The position numbers and the translations under genes are program-made. Of a DNA stretch of 64,000 nt, positions 27,862 through 37,224 are shown one piece after another (positions within the stretch are counted from its first letter, which is position 1; the number at the start of each line of letters is the position of its first letter). The stretch comes from Chlorobiaceae bacterium (GTDB lineage Bacteria; Bacteroidota; Chlorobiia; Chlorobiales; Chlorobiaceae): assembly GCA_013334865.1 (NCBI GenBank), contig JAAXWS010000008.1, positions 62,001-126,000 on the forward strand, written 5' to 3'. The notes under the pieces are model-generated. The model did not search any database. It was not told the origin of the DNA and saw only the letters and a program-made list of their open reading frames with translations.

Positions 27862-27882
27862 ACCTCTCCCCATTATCCATTG
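27824..27882. repeat. Inverted repeat spanning the recX 3' end and the gap to pyrH
   Basis: CAATGGATAATGG (27824-27836) pairs perfectly with CCATTATCCATTG (27870-27882), with another partial copy CAATGGATAATT between. It lies between convergent recX and pyrH and may end both messages. Confidence 0.85.
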
Positions 27883-27884
27883 CC

Positions 27885-28604
27885 CTACTCCTCCCCCACA
27901 TGCACCAGCGTGCCGATGGGTTCGCCCTTGAGCAGGCTGGTGAAGTTCCCTTTCACGTTCATGTCCATTACGACGATCGGCAGGGAGTTCTCCCGGCAGA
28001 GCGTGATGGCGGTCATGTCCATCACCCTGAGGTTCTTCCTGATGACGTCGAAATAGGAGATGCGCGGGAAGAACTCCGCATTCGGGTTCTTCTCCGGATC
28101 CGAGTCGTAGACGCCCCTGACCCTCGTGCCCTTGATGATGACGTCCGCCTCGATCTCGATGGCCCGCAGCGAAGCCGCCGTATCGGTCGTGAAGTAAGGG
28201 TTCCCTGTGCCGGCGCCGAAGATGACGACGCGCCCCTTCTCGAGATGCCGCACCGCACGGCGGCGGATGAACGGCTCGGCGATCTGCTCCATCTTGATTG
28301 CCGTGAGCAGCCTGGTGTAGATCCCCTTCCGCTCAAGCGCGTCCTGAAGCGCCATCGAGTTGATCACCGTGGCGAGCATGCCCATGTAATCTGCCTGCAC
28401 GCGATCCATCGACGAAGCCGCAGCCGACAGCCCCCGGAAAATGTTCCCGCCACCGACCACAAGGGCGATCTCGGCACCGAGGTCGTGCGCCTCGCGGATC
28501 TCCTCGGCGAAAGCCTCGAGAACCGATGCATTGATGCCGTAGCCCTCCTCACCGGCCAACGCCTCGCCGCTGATCTTGAGCAGGATCCTCCTGTACCGTA
28601 GCAT
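27885..28604 (-). CDS. pyrH: UMP kinase
   Basis: 239 aa from the ATG at 28604 (GGGAG about 9 bp upstream); this removes a 13-residue leader with no family match. Motifs are [21 protein letters not shown], and [20 protein letters not shown], then [16 protein letters not shown]. It phosphorylates UMP to UDP and is hexameric, inhibited by UTP. It lies behind the tsf terminator and so has its own promoter or depends on readthrough. Confidence 0.97.
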   Translation of the reverse strand: MLRYRRILLKISGEALAGEEGYGINASVLEAFAEEIREAHDLGAEIALVVGGGNIFRGLSAAASSMDRVQADYMGMLATVINSMALQDALERKGIYTRLLTAIKMEQIAEPFIRRRAVRHLEKGRVVIFGAGTGNPYFTTDTAASLRAIEIEADVIIKGTRVRGVYDSDPEKNPNAEFFPRISYFDVIRKNLRVMDMTAITLCRENSLPIVVMDMNVKGNFTSLLKGEPIGTLVHVGEE

Positions 28605-28650
28605 AGCTGTACTCCCGTGCTTGTTGACTGAACCCGACTTCATTAATAAG

Positions 28651-28686
28651 CAAAAAAAAAGCCTCGTGACAACGAGGCTTTTTTTC
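28651..28686 (-). terminator. Terminator between tsf and pyrH
   Basis: Stem AAAAAGCCTCG / CGAGGCTTTTT with loop TTGTCA read on the minus strand, followed by TTTTTTTTTGC. The A and T runs on both sides make it bidirectional. It ends the ribosomal-protein/tsf message. Confidence 0.9.
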
Positions 28687-28688
28687 GG

Positions 28689-29555
28689 TTACGCTCCCAG
28701 CTGGTAGCGAACAAAGGCCTTGACCTCGGCCTGCGCCTGATTCTTTTTCCTGAACTCGTTCAGGACATCCGACACGCGGGCATTCTGGTCCTTGATGAAG
28801 GTCTGTTCGGTGAGCACCACCTCCTGGTAGTACTTGTCGATGCGTCCGCTGACGATCTTGTCGACGAACTGCTCGGCCTTGCCCTGGGCAAGCGCCTGCT
28901 GGCGGTAGATCTCACGTTCCTTCTCGACGAACTCGGCCGGCACGAGCGAACGGTCGGTCACGATCGGTGCGGAAGCGGCGACCTGCATGGCGAGGTCCTT
29001 GGCAAGCGACTTCGCGGCATCAGGCTTGTCGGTGGACATATAGATAAGGGCACCGAGCTGCGAACCCGAGTGGATATAGCTCTCGAGCACGCCGTCCTCA
29101 GCGGTCAGCATGGCCAGGCGCTTCAGCTCGAGCTTCTCACCGACCTTGCCGGTCATCGACTTCAGGGTCTCTTCGACGCTCTCGTTGCCGTAGGCTTCAC
29201 CAAGCTTCACGGCGAGCAGCTCCTCCCTGGTGGCGCACTTGCGCTCGAGGGCGAGGCAGGCGAGTTCGTTGGCGAAACCGGTGAACACCTCGCCCCTGGC
29301 GACGAAGTCGGTCTCGCAGTTCAGTTCAAGGATGACGCCGGCCTTCTGGTCGTCGGTCATCCTGATGCAGATCGCACCTTCGCCGGCTTCACGGTCGGCG
29401 CGCTTTGCTGCCATGGCCGCACCCTTCTTGCGGAGGTATTCGATCGCTTTCTGCATATCACCCCCGGTCTCCTCGAGGGCCTTCTTGCACTCCATCATGC
29501 CGACGCCGGTGGTATCCCTGAGGTCCTTGACGTCCTTGGCGGAAATCTGGCTCAT
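28689..29555 (-). CDS. tsf: Elongation factor Ts
   Basis: 288 aa from the ATG at 29555 ([20 protein letters not shown]), dropping an 11-codon upstream extension. The UBA-like N-terminus [16 protein letters not shown], the [13 protein letters not shown] core motif and a C-terminal domain of usual size are present. It recycles GDP from EF-Tu. It follows rpsB in the standard rpsB-tsf order, with 84 bp between them. Confidence 0.97.
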   Translation of the reverse strand: MSQISAKDVKDLRDTTGVGMMECKKALEETGGDMQKAIEYLRKKGAAMAAKRADREAGEGAICIRMTDDQKAGVILELNCETDFVARGEVFTGFANELACLALERKCATREELLAVKLGEAYGNESVEETLKSMTGKVGEKLELKRLAMLTAEDGVLESYIHSGSQLGALIYMSTDKPDAAKSLAKDLAMQVAASAPIVTDRSLVPAEFVEKEREIYRQQALAQGKAEQFVDKIVSGRIDKYYQEVVLTEQTFIKDQNARVSDVLNEFRKKNQAQAEVKAFVRYQLGA

Positions 29556-29639
29556 AAAACAGTCTGAATTATCGTGGTTGTAAGTCAAAAACCGCTGCAG
29601 ATCCTGTGAAGGCGCTGCAGCGGCATGATAGTGTATGGA

Positions 29640-30386
29640 TCAGTCGTTCTCCGACTCCTCATCGGCCGGTTCGTCCATCTCGGCGAGCACTTCCTGCTCG
29701 ACCTGGAGGGAACGGGCGTTGATGATGGTGTCGGCAACGGCCTTGACCATGAGATCGATCGAGCGGATGGCATCATCGTTTGCCGGGATCACATAGTCGA
29801 CCTCGTCAGGATCGCAGTTGGTGTCGACCATGGCGAAGATCGGGATACCGAGGGAACGGGCTTCCCTGATGGCGATGTGCTCTTTCTTGATGTCGACCAC
29901 GAACAGCGCAGCAGGCAGGCGGTTCATGTTCGAGATGCCGCCGAGGATGCGGACGAGCTTGTCCTTCTCGCGGAGCAGCATGAGGCGCTCCTTCTTGGTG
30001 ATCATGTCGAAGGTGCCGTCGCTCTCCATGCGGTCGATGGCGTTCATGCGGCGGATGCTCTGGCGGATCGTCGAGAAGTTGGTCAGCATGCCGCCGAGCC
30101 AGCGCTCGCAGACGTAAGGCATGCCGGCGCGCTCGGCCTGTTCGGAGATGATGATCTTGGCCTGCTTCTTGGTACCGACGAACATGATCTCCCTGCCGGT
30201 CGAAGCGATGGCTTCGATCGCCTTCAGGGCCTCGTCGGCGAGCACGAGGGTCTTCTTGAGGTCGATGATGTGGACGCCGTTCTTCTCCATGAAGATGTAC
30301 GGCTTCATTTTCGGGCTCCAGCGGCGGGCGAGGTGACCGAAGTGCACGCCGGCCCTGAGCATTTCTTCAAGCTGGAAGTGTGACAT
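29640..30386 (-). CDS. rpsB: 30S ribosomal protein S2
   Basis: 248 aa. [21 protein letters not shown] and [20 protein letters not shown] are diagnostic of uS2. The C-terminal acidic tail ([11 protein letters not shown]) is lineage-typical. It is third in the minus-strand order rplM, rpsI, rpsB, tsf, with a 148-bp gap to rpsI. Confidence 0.98.
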   Translation of the reverse strand: MSHFQLEEMLRAGVHFGHLARRWSPKMKPYIFMEKNGVHIIDLKKTLVLADEALKAIEAIASTGREIMFVGTKKQAKIIISEQAERAGMPYVCERWLGGMLTNFSTIRQSIRRMNAIDRMESDGTFDMITKKERLMLLREKDKLVRILGGISNMNRLPAALFVVDIKKEHIAIREARSLGIPIFAMVDTNCDPDEVDYVIPANDDAIRSIDLMVKAVADTIINARSLQVEQEVLAEMDEPADEESEND

Positions 30387-30440
30387 GGTATGTCTTCCTT
30401 GGTTTTAGTTGTTCCTCTACCCTGCCGTCGTTCAAGGGGA

Positions 30441-30458
30441 TCCCGAATACATTCGGGA
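30441..30458. other. Small hairpin in the rpsI-rpsB spacer
   Basis: TCCCGAAT-AC-ATTCGGGA, a perfect 8-bp stem. Its position ahead of rpsB on the minus-strand message could make it an attenuator or an S2-binding leader element, but there is no T-run. A related TCCCGACCTGTCGGGA hairpin is at about 5227-5242. Confidence 0.35.
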
Positions 30459-30534
30459 CACTTCCCCAGAACCTCGTCCGGTGGCCCGGACTGGCAGGGT
30501 ATGCGAGATGTTGACTACAGAAAAAAAGAAAAGA

Positions 30535-30924
30535 TCAGCGCTTCGAGAACTGGAAGGACTTACGGGCTTTCTTGCGGCCGTACTTCTTCCTCTCGACCAT
30601 ACGGGGATCCCTGGTGAGCAGGCGGTCGCCCCTGAGCGCTGCGCGGATGCTCTCATCGTACTCGACGAGCGCCCTGGCGATCGCGAGGCAGACAGCGCCG
30701 GACTGGCCGGTTACACCGCCGCCGCGGACATTGACCTTGATATCGAAATCGTTCTGCTTCTCGGCGACGACCAGCGGCCTCAGGGCCTGGCTGCGCTTGT
30801 ACTCATCCTTGAAATACTCTTCGACCGGAAGCTTGTTGACCACGATCCGGCCCTTTCCGGGTGCCATGAAAACCCTGGCAACCGAGGTCTTTCGGCGTCC
30901 GACGGTATCGATAACCTCTTTCAT
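30535..30924 (-). CDS. rpsI: 30S ribosomal protein S9
   Basis: 129 aa. Hallmarks are [40 protein letters not shown], and the basic C-terminus ending FQFSKR, whose final Lys-Arg contacts P-site tRNA. It begins 15 bp after rplM in the usual pair. Confidence 0.98.
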   Translation of the reverse strand: MKEVIDTVGRRKTSVARVFMAPGKGRIVVNKLPVEEYFKDEYKRSQALRPLVVAEKQNDFDIKVNVRGGGVTGQSGAVCLAIARALVEYDESIRAALRGDRLLTRDPRMVERKKYGRKKARKSFQFSKR

Positions 30925-30939
30925 CAGTATACGTTGTGT

Positions 30940-31392
30940 TTATTTATTGACTTTCATTTCAAGCGGGCACTGCGCGGCATGCGGGTGCTCTGCGCCGGAG
31001 TAGACCTTCAGTTTCCTGAAGAGCTGGCGGCCGAGGTTGTTGTGCGGAAGCATGCCCCAGACGGCCTTCTCGATGACCCGTTCCGGCTTGTCCCTGAGCA
31101 GGTCCTTGACGCTGTCGATCCTGACGCCGCCCGGATAGTGGGAGTGCGAGAAATAGGTCTTGTCGTCCTGCTTCTTGCCGGTGAGGGCGACTTTCGCCGC
31201 GTTGGTCACCACCACGAAATCGCCGGTGTCAACGTGCGGGGTAAACTGTGGCTTGTGCTTGCCCCTTAAAACGGTTGCAATCTGTGCGGCCATCCTGCCG
31301 AGCACCTGATTCTCCGCATCGATGACATACCATGCCCTTTCCACTTCGACCGGCTTGGCCGAATATGTTTTAAAACTTAACGTCTTGCTCAT
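30940..31392 (-). CDS. rplM: 50S ribosomal protein L13
   Basis: 150 aa. [37 protein letters not shown], and [19 protein letters not shown] identify uL13. It is the first gene of the rplM-rpsI-rpsB-tsf run and is transcribed away from der. Confidence 0.98.
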   Translation of the reverse strand: MSKTLSFKTYSAKPVEVERAWYVIDAENQVLGRMAAQIATVLRGKHKPQFTPHVDTGDFVVVTNAAKVALTGKKQDDKTYFSHSHYPGGVRIDSVKDLLRDKPERVIEKAVWGMLPHNNLGRQLFRKLKVYSGAEHPHAAQCPLEMKVNK

Positions 31393-31469
31393 GCTTCACA
31401 ATGGATTATCTGGACTATACCGAAAAATAAGTCGAACAATGTAAATTATTTCGATTAATTCTACAAACT

Positions 31470-31475
31470 ATTATA
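31470..31475 (-). promoter_or_regulatory. Candidate -10 element for the rplM operon
   Basis: A perfect TATAAT is read on the minus strand about 78 bp before rplM. The region at -35 (CTCCTG) is a poor match. A second possible -10 (TATAGT) lies closer to the gene. Confidence 0.3.
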
Positions 31476-31564
31476 CCTTGTTCTTCCCTTGCAGGAGATC
31501 CTGAAAATTTCAGGGTGCCCTTGAAAGATCGACAATCCGGCCCCGGCCGTTTACGCACTTCGAC

Positions 31565-32878
31565 ATGAAACCCCTGATCGCCCTCGTCGGCCGGCCGAAC
31601 GTCGGCAAATCGACCCTCTTCAACCGCATCCTCCGCGAGAGGAGCGCCATCGTCGACCCGACTCCCGGAGTCACGCGCGACCGGCACATCAGCCCCGGCG
31701 AATGGCAGGGCAAGCAGTTCCTGCTGATGGACACCGGCGGCTATGCCCTGGAGAACGACACGATCAGCACGGCCATGCTCGAACAGACGATGCGCGCCAT
31801 CCAGGACGCCGACGCCGTCATCTTCATGGTCGACGCGCGTTCGGGGCTCACCTACGTTGACCTCGACATCACCAAGATCCTGCAACGCACCTTCAAGGAC
31901 AAGAAGATCTTCTTCGTGGTCAACAAGGTCGACAACCCTCAGGTAGCCCTCGAGGCCCAGACCCTGGTCAGGAGCGGCTTCACCGAGCCCTATTTCATTT
32001 CGGCACGCGACGGCAGCGGCGTGGCCGACATGCTCGAGGATGTGCTCGAGACCCTTCCCTGCCCTGAAGGCGAGGGGATCGAAGAGGACGAGACGATCAA
32101 GCTCGCCGTACTCGGCCGGCCGAACGTCGGCAAGTCGAGCATGGTCAACACCCTGCTCGGCACCGATCGCCAGATCGTCTCGGACATCCCCGGCACGACG
32201 CGCGACGCCATCGACAGCATCCTCAAGCGCAACCAGCAGGAGCTCACCCTGATCGACACGGCCGGCCTGCGCAAGAGGACCAAGATCGATGCCGGCATCG
32301 AGTACTACAGCTCCCTCCGCACCGAAAGGGCCATCGAACGCTGCAACGTGGCGCTGGTCCTGCTCGACGCGCAGCTCGGGCTTGAGAGCCAGGACATGAA
32401 GATCATCAACATGGCCGTCGAACGCAAGAAGGGCGTGGTCATCCTGGTCAACAAATGGGACCTCGTCGAGAAGGACTCCAAGACCAGCAAACGCTTCACG
32501 GACATCCTCGAGCAGCAGCTCGGCAACCTCGGCTACATCCCGGTGATCTTCACCTCCGCGCTGACGAAGAAGAACTGCTACCGCGCCATCGACACGGCGG
32601 CCGAAGTCGCCATGAACCGCCGCCAGAAATTCAGCACCAGCGCCCTGAACCGTTTCCTTCAGGAGACGATCGCCATGAGGCACCCCTCGACGAAATCGGG
32701 CAAGGAGCTGAAGATCAAGTACATGACCCAGATCGAATCGGGACACCCCGTCTTCGCCTTCTTCTGCAACGATCCCGAGCTGCTTGAAAACAACTTCAGG
32801 CGCTTCCTCGAAAAACGCCTCCGCGAAAGCTTCCCTCTGGAAGGCATCCCGATCACCATGAAGTTCGTCAGGAAGTAA
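31565..32878 (+). CDS. der: Ribosome-assembly GTPase Der (EngA)
   Basis: 437 aa with two GTPase domains in tandem: P-loop GRPNVGKS at residues 8-15 and again near 182-189, with DTGG/DTAG switch motifs and NKVD / NKWD specificity motifs. The C-terminal KH-like domain carries [14 protein letters not shown]. It is needed for 50S maturation. It diverges from rplM across a 172-bp spacer. Confidence 0.97.
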   Translation: MKPLIALVGRPNVGKSTLFNRILRERSAIVDPTPGVTRDRHISPGEWQGKQFLLMDTGGYALENDTISTAMLEQTMRAIQDADAVIFMVDARSGLTYVDLDITKILQRTFKDKKIFFVVNKVDNPQVALEAQTLVRSGFTEPYFISARDGSGVADMLEDVLETLPCPEGEGIEEDETIKLAVLGRPNVGKSSMVNTLLGTDRQIVSDIPGTTRDAIDSILKRNQQELTLIDTAGLRKRTKIDAGIEYYSSLRTERAIERCNVALVLLDAQLGLESQDMKIINMAVERKKGVVILVNKWDLVEKDSKTSKRFTDILEQQLGNLGYIPVIFTSALTKKNCYRAIDTAAEVAMNRRQKFSTSALNRFLQETIAMRHPSTKSGKELKIKYMTQIESGHPVFAFFCNDPELLENNFRRFLEKRLRESFPLEGIPITMKFVRK

Positions 32879-32955
32879 GAGGTTTGCTCCGGCAGGAACC
32901 GTGGAGCCAGCTCGAAAGTTCTTTCTCGGAACTGGCTTAATAAAAAACAGGTCTG

Positions 32956-33003
32956 ATGGGTCGCATAGGTCAAACAGGAGTCTTCTGACCCATAGGACCC
33001 ATT
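32956..33003. repeat. ATGGGTCGCATAGGTC repeat with inverted partner
   Basis: The 16-bp element 32956-32971 is identical to 17608-17623. Downstream GACCCATAGGACCC (32987-33000) is its inverted relative, giving a hairpin in the der-mrp gap. An imperfect hairpin with AGCCAG/CTGGCT arms precedes it at about 32911-32939 and may terminate der. Confidence 0.7.
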
Positions 33004-33034
33004 ATTCACCCAACTCACAACCATCCCCAATACT

Positions 33035-34162
33035 ATGTCTTCAATACAGGATTCGCAGATCCTGGCGGCGCTGGGAACCGTCATGGAACCCGACCTCGGC
33101 AGCGACCTCGTCTCACTCGGCATGATCAGTGACGTCGCGGTCGACCAGGCCGGCAACGTCTCGTTCACGGTCACGCTGACCACACCGGCCTGCCCGATGA
33201 AGGAGAAGATCAGGCAGGGCTGCATCGACGCCATCCGGAGCGCCGTTCCCGGAGTGGGTGGCATCGACGTGAAGATGGACTCGAAGGTCACCTCCTCGTG
33301 CAGCCACCACGGGCAACCCGGCCATCACGGTCACCACGGCCACGGGGGGCACGGAGGCCACGGCGCCCCGCAGCGCATCGCACTCAACAATGTCAGGAAC
33401 ATCATTGCGGTCGCATCAGGCAAGGGCGGCGTCGGCAAATCCACGGTGTCGGTCAACCTCGCCGTGAGCCTGGCCGAGTCGGGCGCGAAGGTCGGCCTTA
33501 TCGACGCGGACCTCTACGGCCCGAGCATCCCCACCATGTTCGGCCTCCCCGATGCGCGCCCGGAAGTGGTGGACGGCAAGATCCAGCCGATCGAAAAGTA
33601 CGGCGTGAAGCTCATGTCGATCGGATTCCTCGTTGACCCCGAGACCGCCCTGATCTGGAGGGGGCCAATGGCCTCGAGCGCCATCCGCCAGCTCATCACC
33701 GACGTCGACTGGCAGGAGCTCGACTACCTCATCTTCGACCTCCCTCCCGGCACCGGCGACATCCAGCTGACCCTGGTGCAGGCGCTGCCGCTGACAGGCA
33801 CGGTCATCGTGACCACGCCGCAGGATGTGGCCCTCGTCGACGTCTCGAAGGCGCTGACCATGTTCCGCAAGGTGGAGGTGCCGATCCTTGGCGTGGTCGA
33901 GAACATGAGCTGGTACGAGCTGCCGGACGGCACGAGGGACTACATCTTCGGGAAACAGGGCGGCGAGAAGTTCGCGAAGGCCAACGGCCTCGAGTTCCTC
34001 GGCTCGATCCCGATCGGCAGCGCGGTCCGCGAAGGAGGCGACAGCGGCAAACCGGTCATCATCGGAAGTCCTGAGGCCCCGACCTCGGTGGCGGCAAGGA
34101 AGGCTGCCGGTGAGATCGCCAGGCGGATCTCCATGCAGAACGCGGCCTGCGCCCGCGGCTGA
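33035..34162 (+). CDS. mrp: Mrp/ApbC Fe-S cluster carrier ATPase with His-rich linker
   Basis: 375 aa. An N-terminal MIP18 (DUF59) domain (about 1-85) is joined to a MinD-like ATPase (P-loop GKGGVGKST, residues 129-137; DPETALIWRGPMAS; FDLPPGTGDIQLTL). The linker at 91-110 has nine histidines interspersed with glycine. The C-terminal region reads NMSWYELPDG, so the CxxC that holds the bridging cluster in many Mrp proteins is absent; some relatives in Bacteroidota also lack it. A Nfu scaffold gene follows. Confidence 0.92.
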   Translation: MSSIQDSQILAALGTVMEPDLGSDLVSLGMISDVAVDQAGNVSFTVTLTTPACPMKEKIRQGCIDAIRSAVPGVGGIDVKMDSKVTSSCSHHGQPGHHGHHGHGGHGGHGAPQRIALNNVRNIIAVASGKGGVGKSTVSVNLAVSLAESGAKVGLIDADLYGPSIPTMFGLPDARPEVVDGKIQPIEKYGVKLMSIGFLVDPETALIWRGPMASSAIRQLITDVDWQELDYLIFDLPPGTGDIQLTLVQALPLTGTVIVTTPQDVALVDVSKALTMFRKVEVPILGVVENMSWYELPDGTRDYIFGKQGGEKFAKANGLEFLGSIPIGSAVREGGDSGKPVIIGSPEAPTSVAARKAAGEIARRISMQNAACARG

Positions 34163-34292
34163 GCCGGCTCGATTGCCCCGGCTTTCAAGCCGGGGATGCT
34201 TGTTTTTTTCGCTGGGGTGAGTGATATTAGGTCAGGTGCCTGGAACACAGCACCCCCCATTTTCCCAACACAACGCACAACCCGGATTCATC

Positions 34293-34544
34293 ATGAAGGA
34301 TTACCTGCCAAACAGCGACCCGCTTTACGACAGGGTCATCAACGCACTCGAGACCGTCCGTCCGTACCTGCAGGTCGACGGCGGCGACTGCCAGCTCGTC
34401 GGCATCACCAAGGAGATGGTCGTGGACGTCAAGCTCCTCGGCGCCTGCGGCTCCTGCCCCATGAGCACCCTGACCCTCCGCGCCGGCGTGGAACAGGCCA
34501 TCAAGAAAGCCATTCCCGAGATCGCCCGCGTCGAGCAGGCATAA
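34293..34544 (+). CDS. NifU-like C-terminal (Nfu) Fe-S scaffold
   Basis: 83 aa from the ATG at 34293. A single Nfu domain: VRPYLQVDGGDCQLVGI, then the cluster motif ACGSCPMSTLTLRAGVEQAI (CxxC). It carries or transfers [4Fe-4S] clusters as a homodimer. It lies 130 bp behind mrp and is followed by a strong terminator, so the two probably make one Fe-S unit. Confidence 0.95.
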   Translation: MKDYLPNSDPLYDRVINALETVRPYLQVDGGDCQLVGITKEMVVDVKLLGACGSCPMSTLTLRAGVEQAIKKAIPEIARVEQA

Positions 34545-34560
34545 GCAGGGAAACATCGAT

Positions 34561-34598
34561 AAAACAGGAAGGCCGCCCGAGGGCGGCCTTCCTGTTTT
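34561..34598. terminator. Strong bidirectional terminator
   Basis: The stem AACAGGAAGGCCGCCC / GGGCGGCCTTCCTGTT is flanked by AAAA and TTTT, which gives a terminator in both directions. It lies 16 bp after the Nfu stop. Confidence 0.93.
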
Positions 34599-34719
34599 AA
34601 AGCAAACGACAACAAGGAGTTCAAGGACAACAAGGACGAAGCCCAAGACTTTGCTTCGGATAATCATATCCTTCTTCGTCCCTGATATCCCCGCAGTCCT
34701 TCATCATTGTCACTCATCA

Positions 34720-37212
34720 CTACTCATCAAGGTTCCTCAGCAGCAGCTCGAGCGAATCCTCGTTCCTGACGAGCACCTCCCTGGGTTTGCTCCCGTCACC
34801 CGCGCTCACGATGCCGCATTCGTAGAGCTGGTCCATCACCCTGCCGGCACGGCTGAAGCCGAGCCGCAAGCGGCGCTGCAGGAGCGAGACGCTCGCCTGC
34901 TGGTGCATGACCACAAGCCTGGCGGCCTCTTCGAACATGCTGTCGCGCCCGTCCCGGTCCTGACCGGAAGCTGATGAATCCCCTTTGCCGTTGCCTGCTT
35001 CGGGCAGCGAGTAATCGTCCTTCTGCTCGGGCTGCGATCCGATGAACGAGGTGATCGCCTCCACCTCCTCCGAAGAGACGTAGGGGCACTGGACGCGGTC
35101 GGGCTTGGGCATCCGGGCCGACTGGAACAGCATGTCGCCGTTGCCGAGCAGCTGGTCGGCGCCCGAAACGTCGAGGATCGTGCGCGAATCGACCTTGCTG
35201 GCAACCTGGAAAGCGATGCGCGACGGGAAGTTCGCCTTGATGACGCCGGTGATGATGTCCACCGACGGGCGCTGGGTGGCCACGATCAGGTGGATGCCGA
35301 CGGCCCTGGCCATCTGGGCAAGCCTGGCAATGGGCTCCTCGACCTCGCGGCCGGCGGTGATCATCAGGTCCGCAAGCTCGTCAATCACCACCACAAGGTA
35401 GAACATCGCCTCATCGGCCATCTTCTGGTTGTACTCGCGGATATTGCGCACGCCGCCCTTCTCGAGCATCTCGTAGCGGCGTTCCATCTCGCGGACGACC
35501 GACTGCAGGGCTCCCGAAGCCTTCTTCGGATCGGTGATGATGATCTGGTCCTCGAGCCCCCTGATCTTCGGCAGGAAATGGTTCTTCAGCTTCTGGTACT
35601 GTGAGAGTTCGACCCGCTTGGGATCGATCAGCACGAACTTGACCTCGTCAGGCCGCTTCGCGTAGAGCAGGCTCGTGAGGATCACGTTGATGGCGACCGA
35701 CTTGCCGGCACCCGTCGCGCCGGCGATCAGGAGGTGCGGCATGGTCGCCAGGTCCTCGACCAGAACCTCGTTCGAGATGGTCTTGCCGAGGGCGATCGGC
35801 AGGGCCATGCTGCTGTTCTTGAACTTTTCGACCTGCAGCACCGAGCGCATCAGGACGTTCTTGGGCTTGCTATTCGGGATCTCGACGCCGATGGCGTTCT
35901 TTCCGGGAATCGGGGCGATGATCCTGATGCCGCCCGATGAGGAGGCGAGGGCCATGGCGAGGTCGTTCTCCAGCGTCTTGACCCTGCTGATCTTCACGTC
36001 GGGGGCGAGCTCGAGTTCAAACAGCGTCACGCGCGGCCCGACAGTCGTCGAGATCTTCACCACGTCGATCTTGTAGATCTTCAGCTTCTCGAGGAGGCGG
36101 CTCTTGCTCTCGGCGAGATGGCTTTCGTCATAGACCGTCTCATCATGCCGCGGCACCTGGAGCAGGTCGATCGAGGGGAAGCGGTACGGCACCCAGTCCT
36201 TCGTCCGGACCTTCATGCTGCGCTCGTCGAGATCGGCCTCCCGTTCATGGATCCCCTGCCTGATGACCATCTCGGGCTCCTCTTCGAAAGGGGCGGGAAG
36301 TTCCGGTTCCCGGTAAGGCTCCTCGACAGGGCGGTAGGGCGGGGGCGCCGGGGCCCTGAACCCTTCATCTTCGATTTTTGGCTCGGACGGGCCTTCGATG
36401 GCGACGGTCACAGGTGCTGAAGCTGCTGCCGGAGCAGGCTTCAATGCCTCTTTCGCGGCGGCTTTCAGGGCTTTCTCCTCGGCCTTCTCTCTCGCCTTCG
36501 CCTCCTTTGCAGCCTCACGCCCGGCGATCCTGGCTGACTTCTCGGCCTCCTTCCCGGCAAGGCTCCGGGCCTTCTCGGCTTTGTATGCCGCCATGGACCT
36601 CGACACCTTGCCGAAGAAGGCGAGCGTCGATGAAACCGCCTTCAAGATCGCCCCGCGCCCCGTGAGGAATATCAGTGCGGCGCCGGCCGTCAGGGAGAGG
36701 GCCCAGGCGCCGGCAGGGCCGATCACCCGTGAAAGGAACTCGGCGACCATGCGGCCGATGGCGCCGGCCATATGATCGCTGAACGAGGCCCAGGTCAGGC
36801 CGAAAACGACCGAAAGGTCGAACGAGATCAGGATGGTGAAGATCATGAACAGTCCGGCAGGCCCGAGAGGCCTCCTGCGCAGCATCTTCCAACCCAGCAC
36901 CGACACGGAGAAGATCGGCAGGGCCGAAGGATAACCGAACAGGTCATGGATGAAGAACGTGGCGATCCTCGGCCCGAAAAGCCCGAACGGATTGCGGATC
37001 TGCGCGGCCACCGCCTTGGCGGCCGGGCTGAAGACGTCGTACCAGGCGAGCGTCGAGATGTAGATCTCGAAGCGCTCGGGATAGAACGGGTAATAGAGCA
37101 CTGCCGCGACGCCGAAAAGCGACAGCAGCATCAGGAGTATGCCGCCGGCCTCCCTGACGAGGTTCTCCTTGCCGAGGGCCTTGATGCCGCCGAGGATCTT
37201 CAGAAGAGGCAT
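34720..37212 (-). CDS. ftsK: DNA translocase FtsK/SpoIIIE
   Basis: 830 aa. Four or five N-terminal membrane spans (to about residue 180) are followed by a short Ala/Lys/Glu- and Pro-rich linker (about 200-310), the beta domain, and the motor with Walker A GATGAGKS near residue 500, and a C-terminal winged-helix gamma domain (EAARLVVMHQQASVSLLQRRL). It pumps chromosome arms through the septum and activates XerCD at dif. gcvT ends 12 bp upstream. Confidence 0.96.
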   Translation of the reverse strand: MPLLKILGGIKALGKENLVREAGGILLMLLSLFGVAAVLYYPFYPERFEIYISTLAWYDVFSPAAKAVAAQIRNPFGLFGPRIATFFIHDLFGYPSALPIFSVSVLGWKMLRRRPLGPAGLFMIFTILISFDLSVVFGLTWASFSDHMAGAIGRMVAEFLSRVIGPAGAWALSLTAGAALIFLTGRGAILKAVSSTLAFFGKVSRSMAAYKAEKARSLAGKEAEKSARIAGREAAKEAKAREKAEEKALKAAAKEALKPAPAAASAPVTVAIEGPSEPKIEDEGFRAPAPPPYRPVEEPYREPELPAPFEEEPEMVIRQGIHEREADLDERSMKVRTKDWVPYRFPSIDLLQVPRHDETVYDESHLAESKSRLLEKLKIYKIDVVKISTTVGPRVTLFELELAPDVKISRVKTLENDLAMALASSSGGIRIIAPIPGKNAIGVEIPNSKPKNVLMRSVLQVEKFKNSSMALPIALGKTISNEVLVEDLATMPHLLIAGATGAGKSVAINVILTSLLYAKRPDEVKFVLIDPKRVELSQYQKLKNHFLPKIRGLEDQIIITDPKKASGALQSVVREMERRYEMLEKGGVRNIREYNQKMADEAMFYLVVVIDELADLMITAGREVEEPIARLAQMARAVGIHLIVATQRPSVDIITGVIKANFPSRIAFQVASKVDSRTILDVSGADQLLGNGDMLFQSARMPKPDRVQCPYVSSEEVEAITSFIGSQPEQKDDYSLPEAGNGKGDSSASGQDRDGRDSMFEEAARLVVMHQQASVSLLQRRLRLGFSRAGRVMDQLYECGIVSAGDGSKPREVLVRNEDSLELLLRNLDE

Positions 37213-37224
37213 AATGCTGGCGGA

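Noticed and set aside
27394-34598. Horizontal transfer island
   Set aside because: The genes are housekeeping with a chromosome order that matches other green sulfur bacteria, and composition does not stand out.
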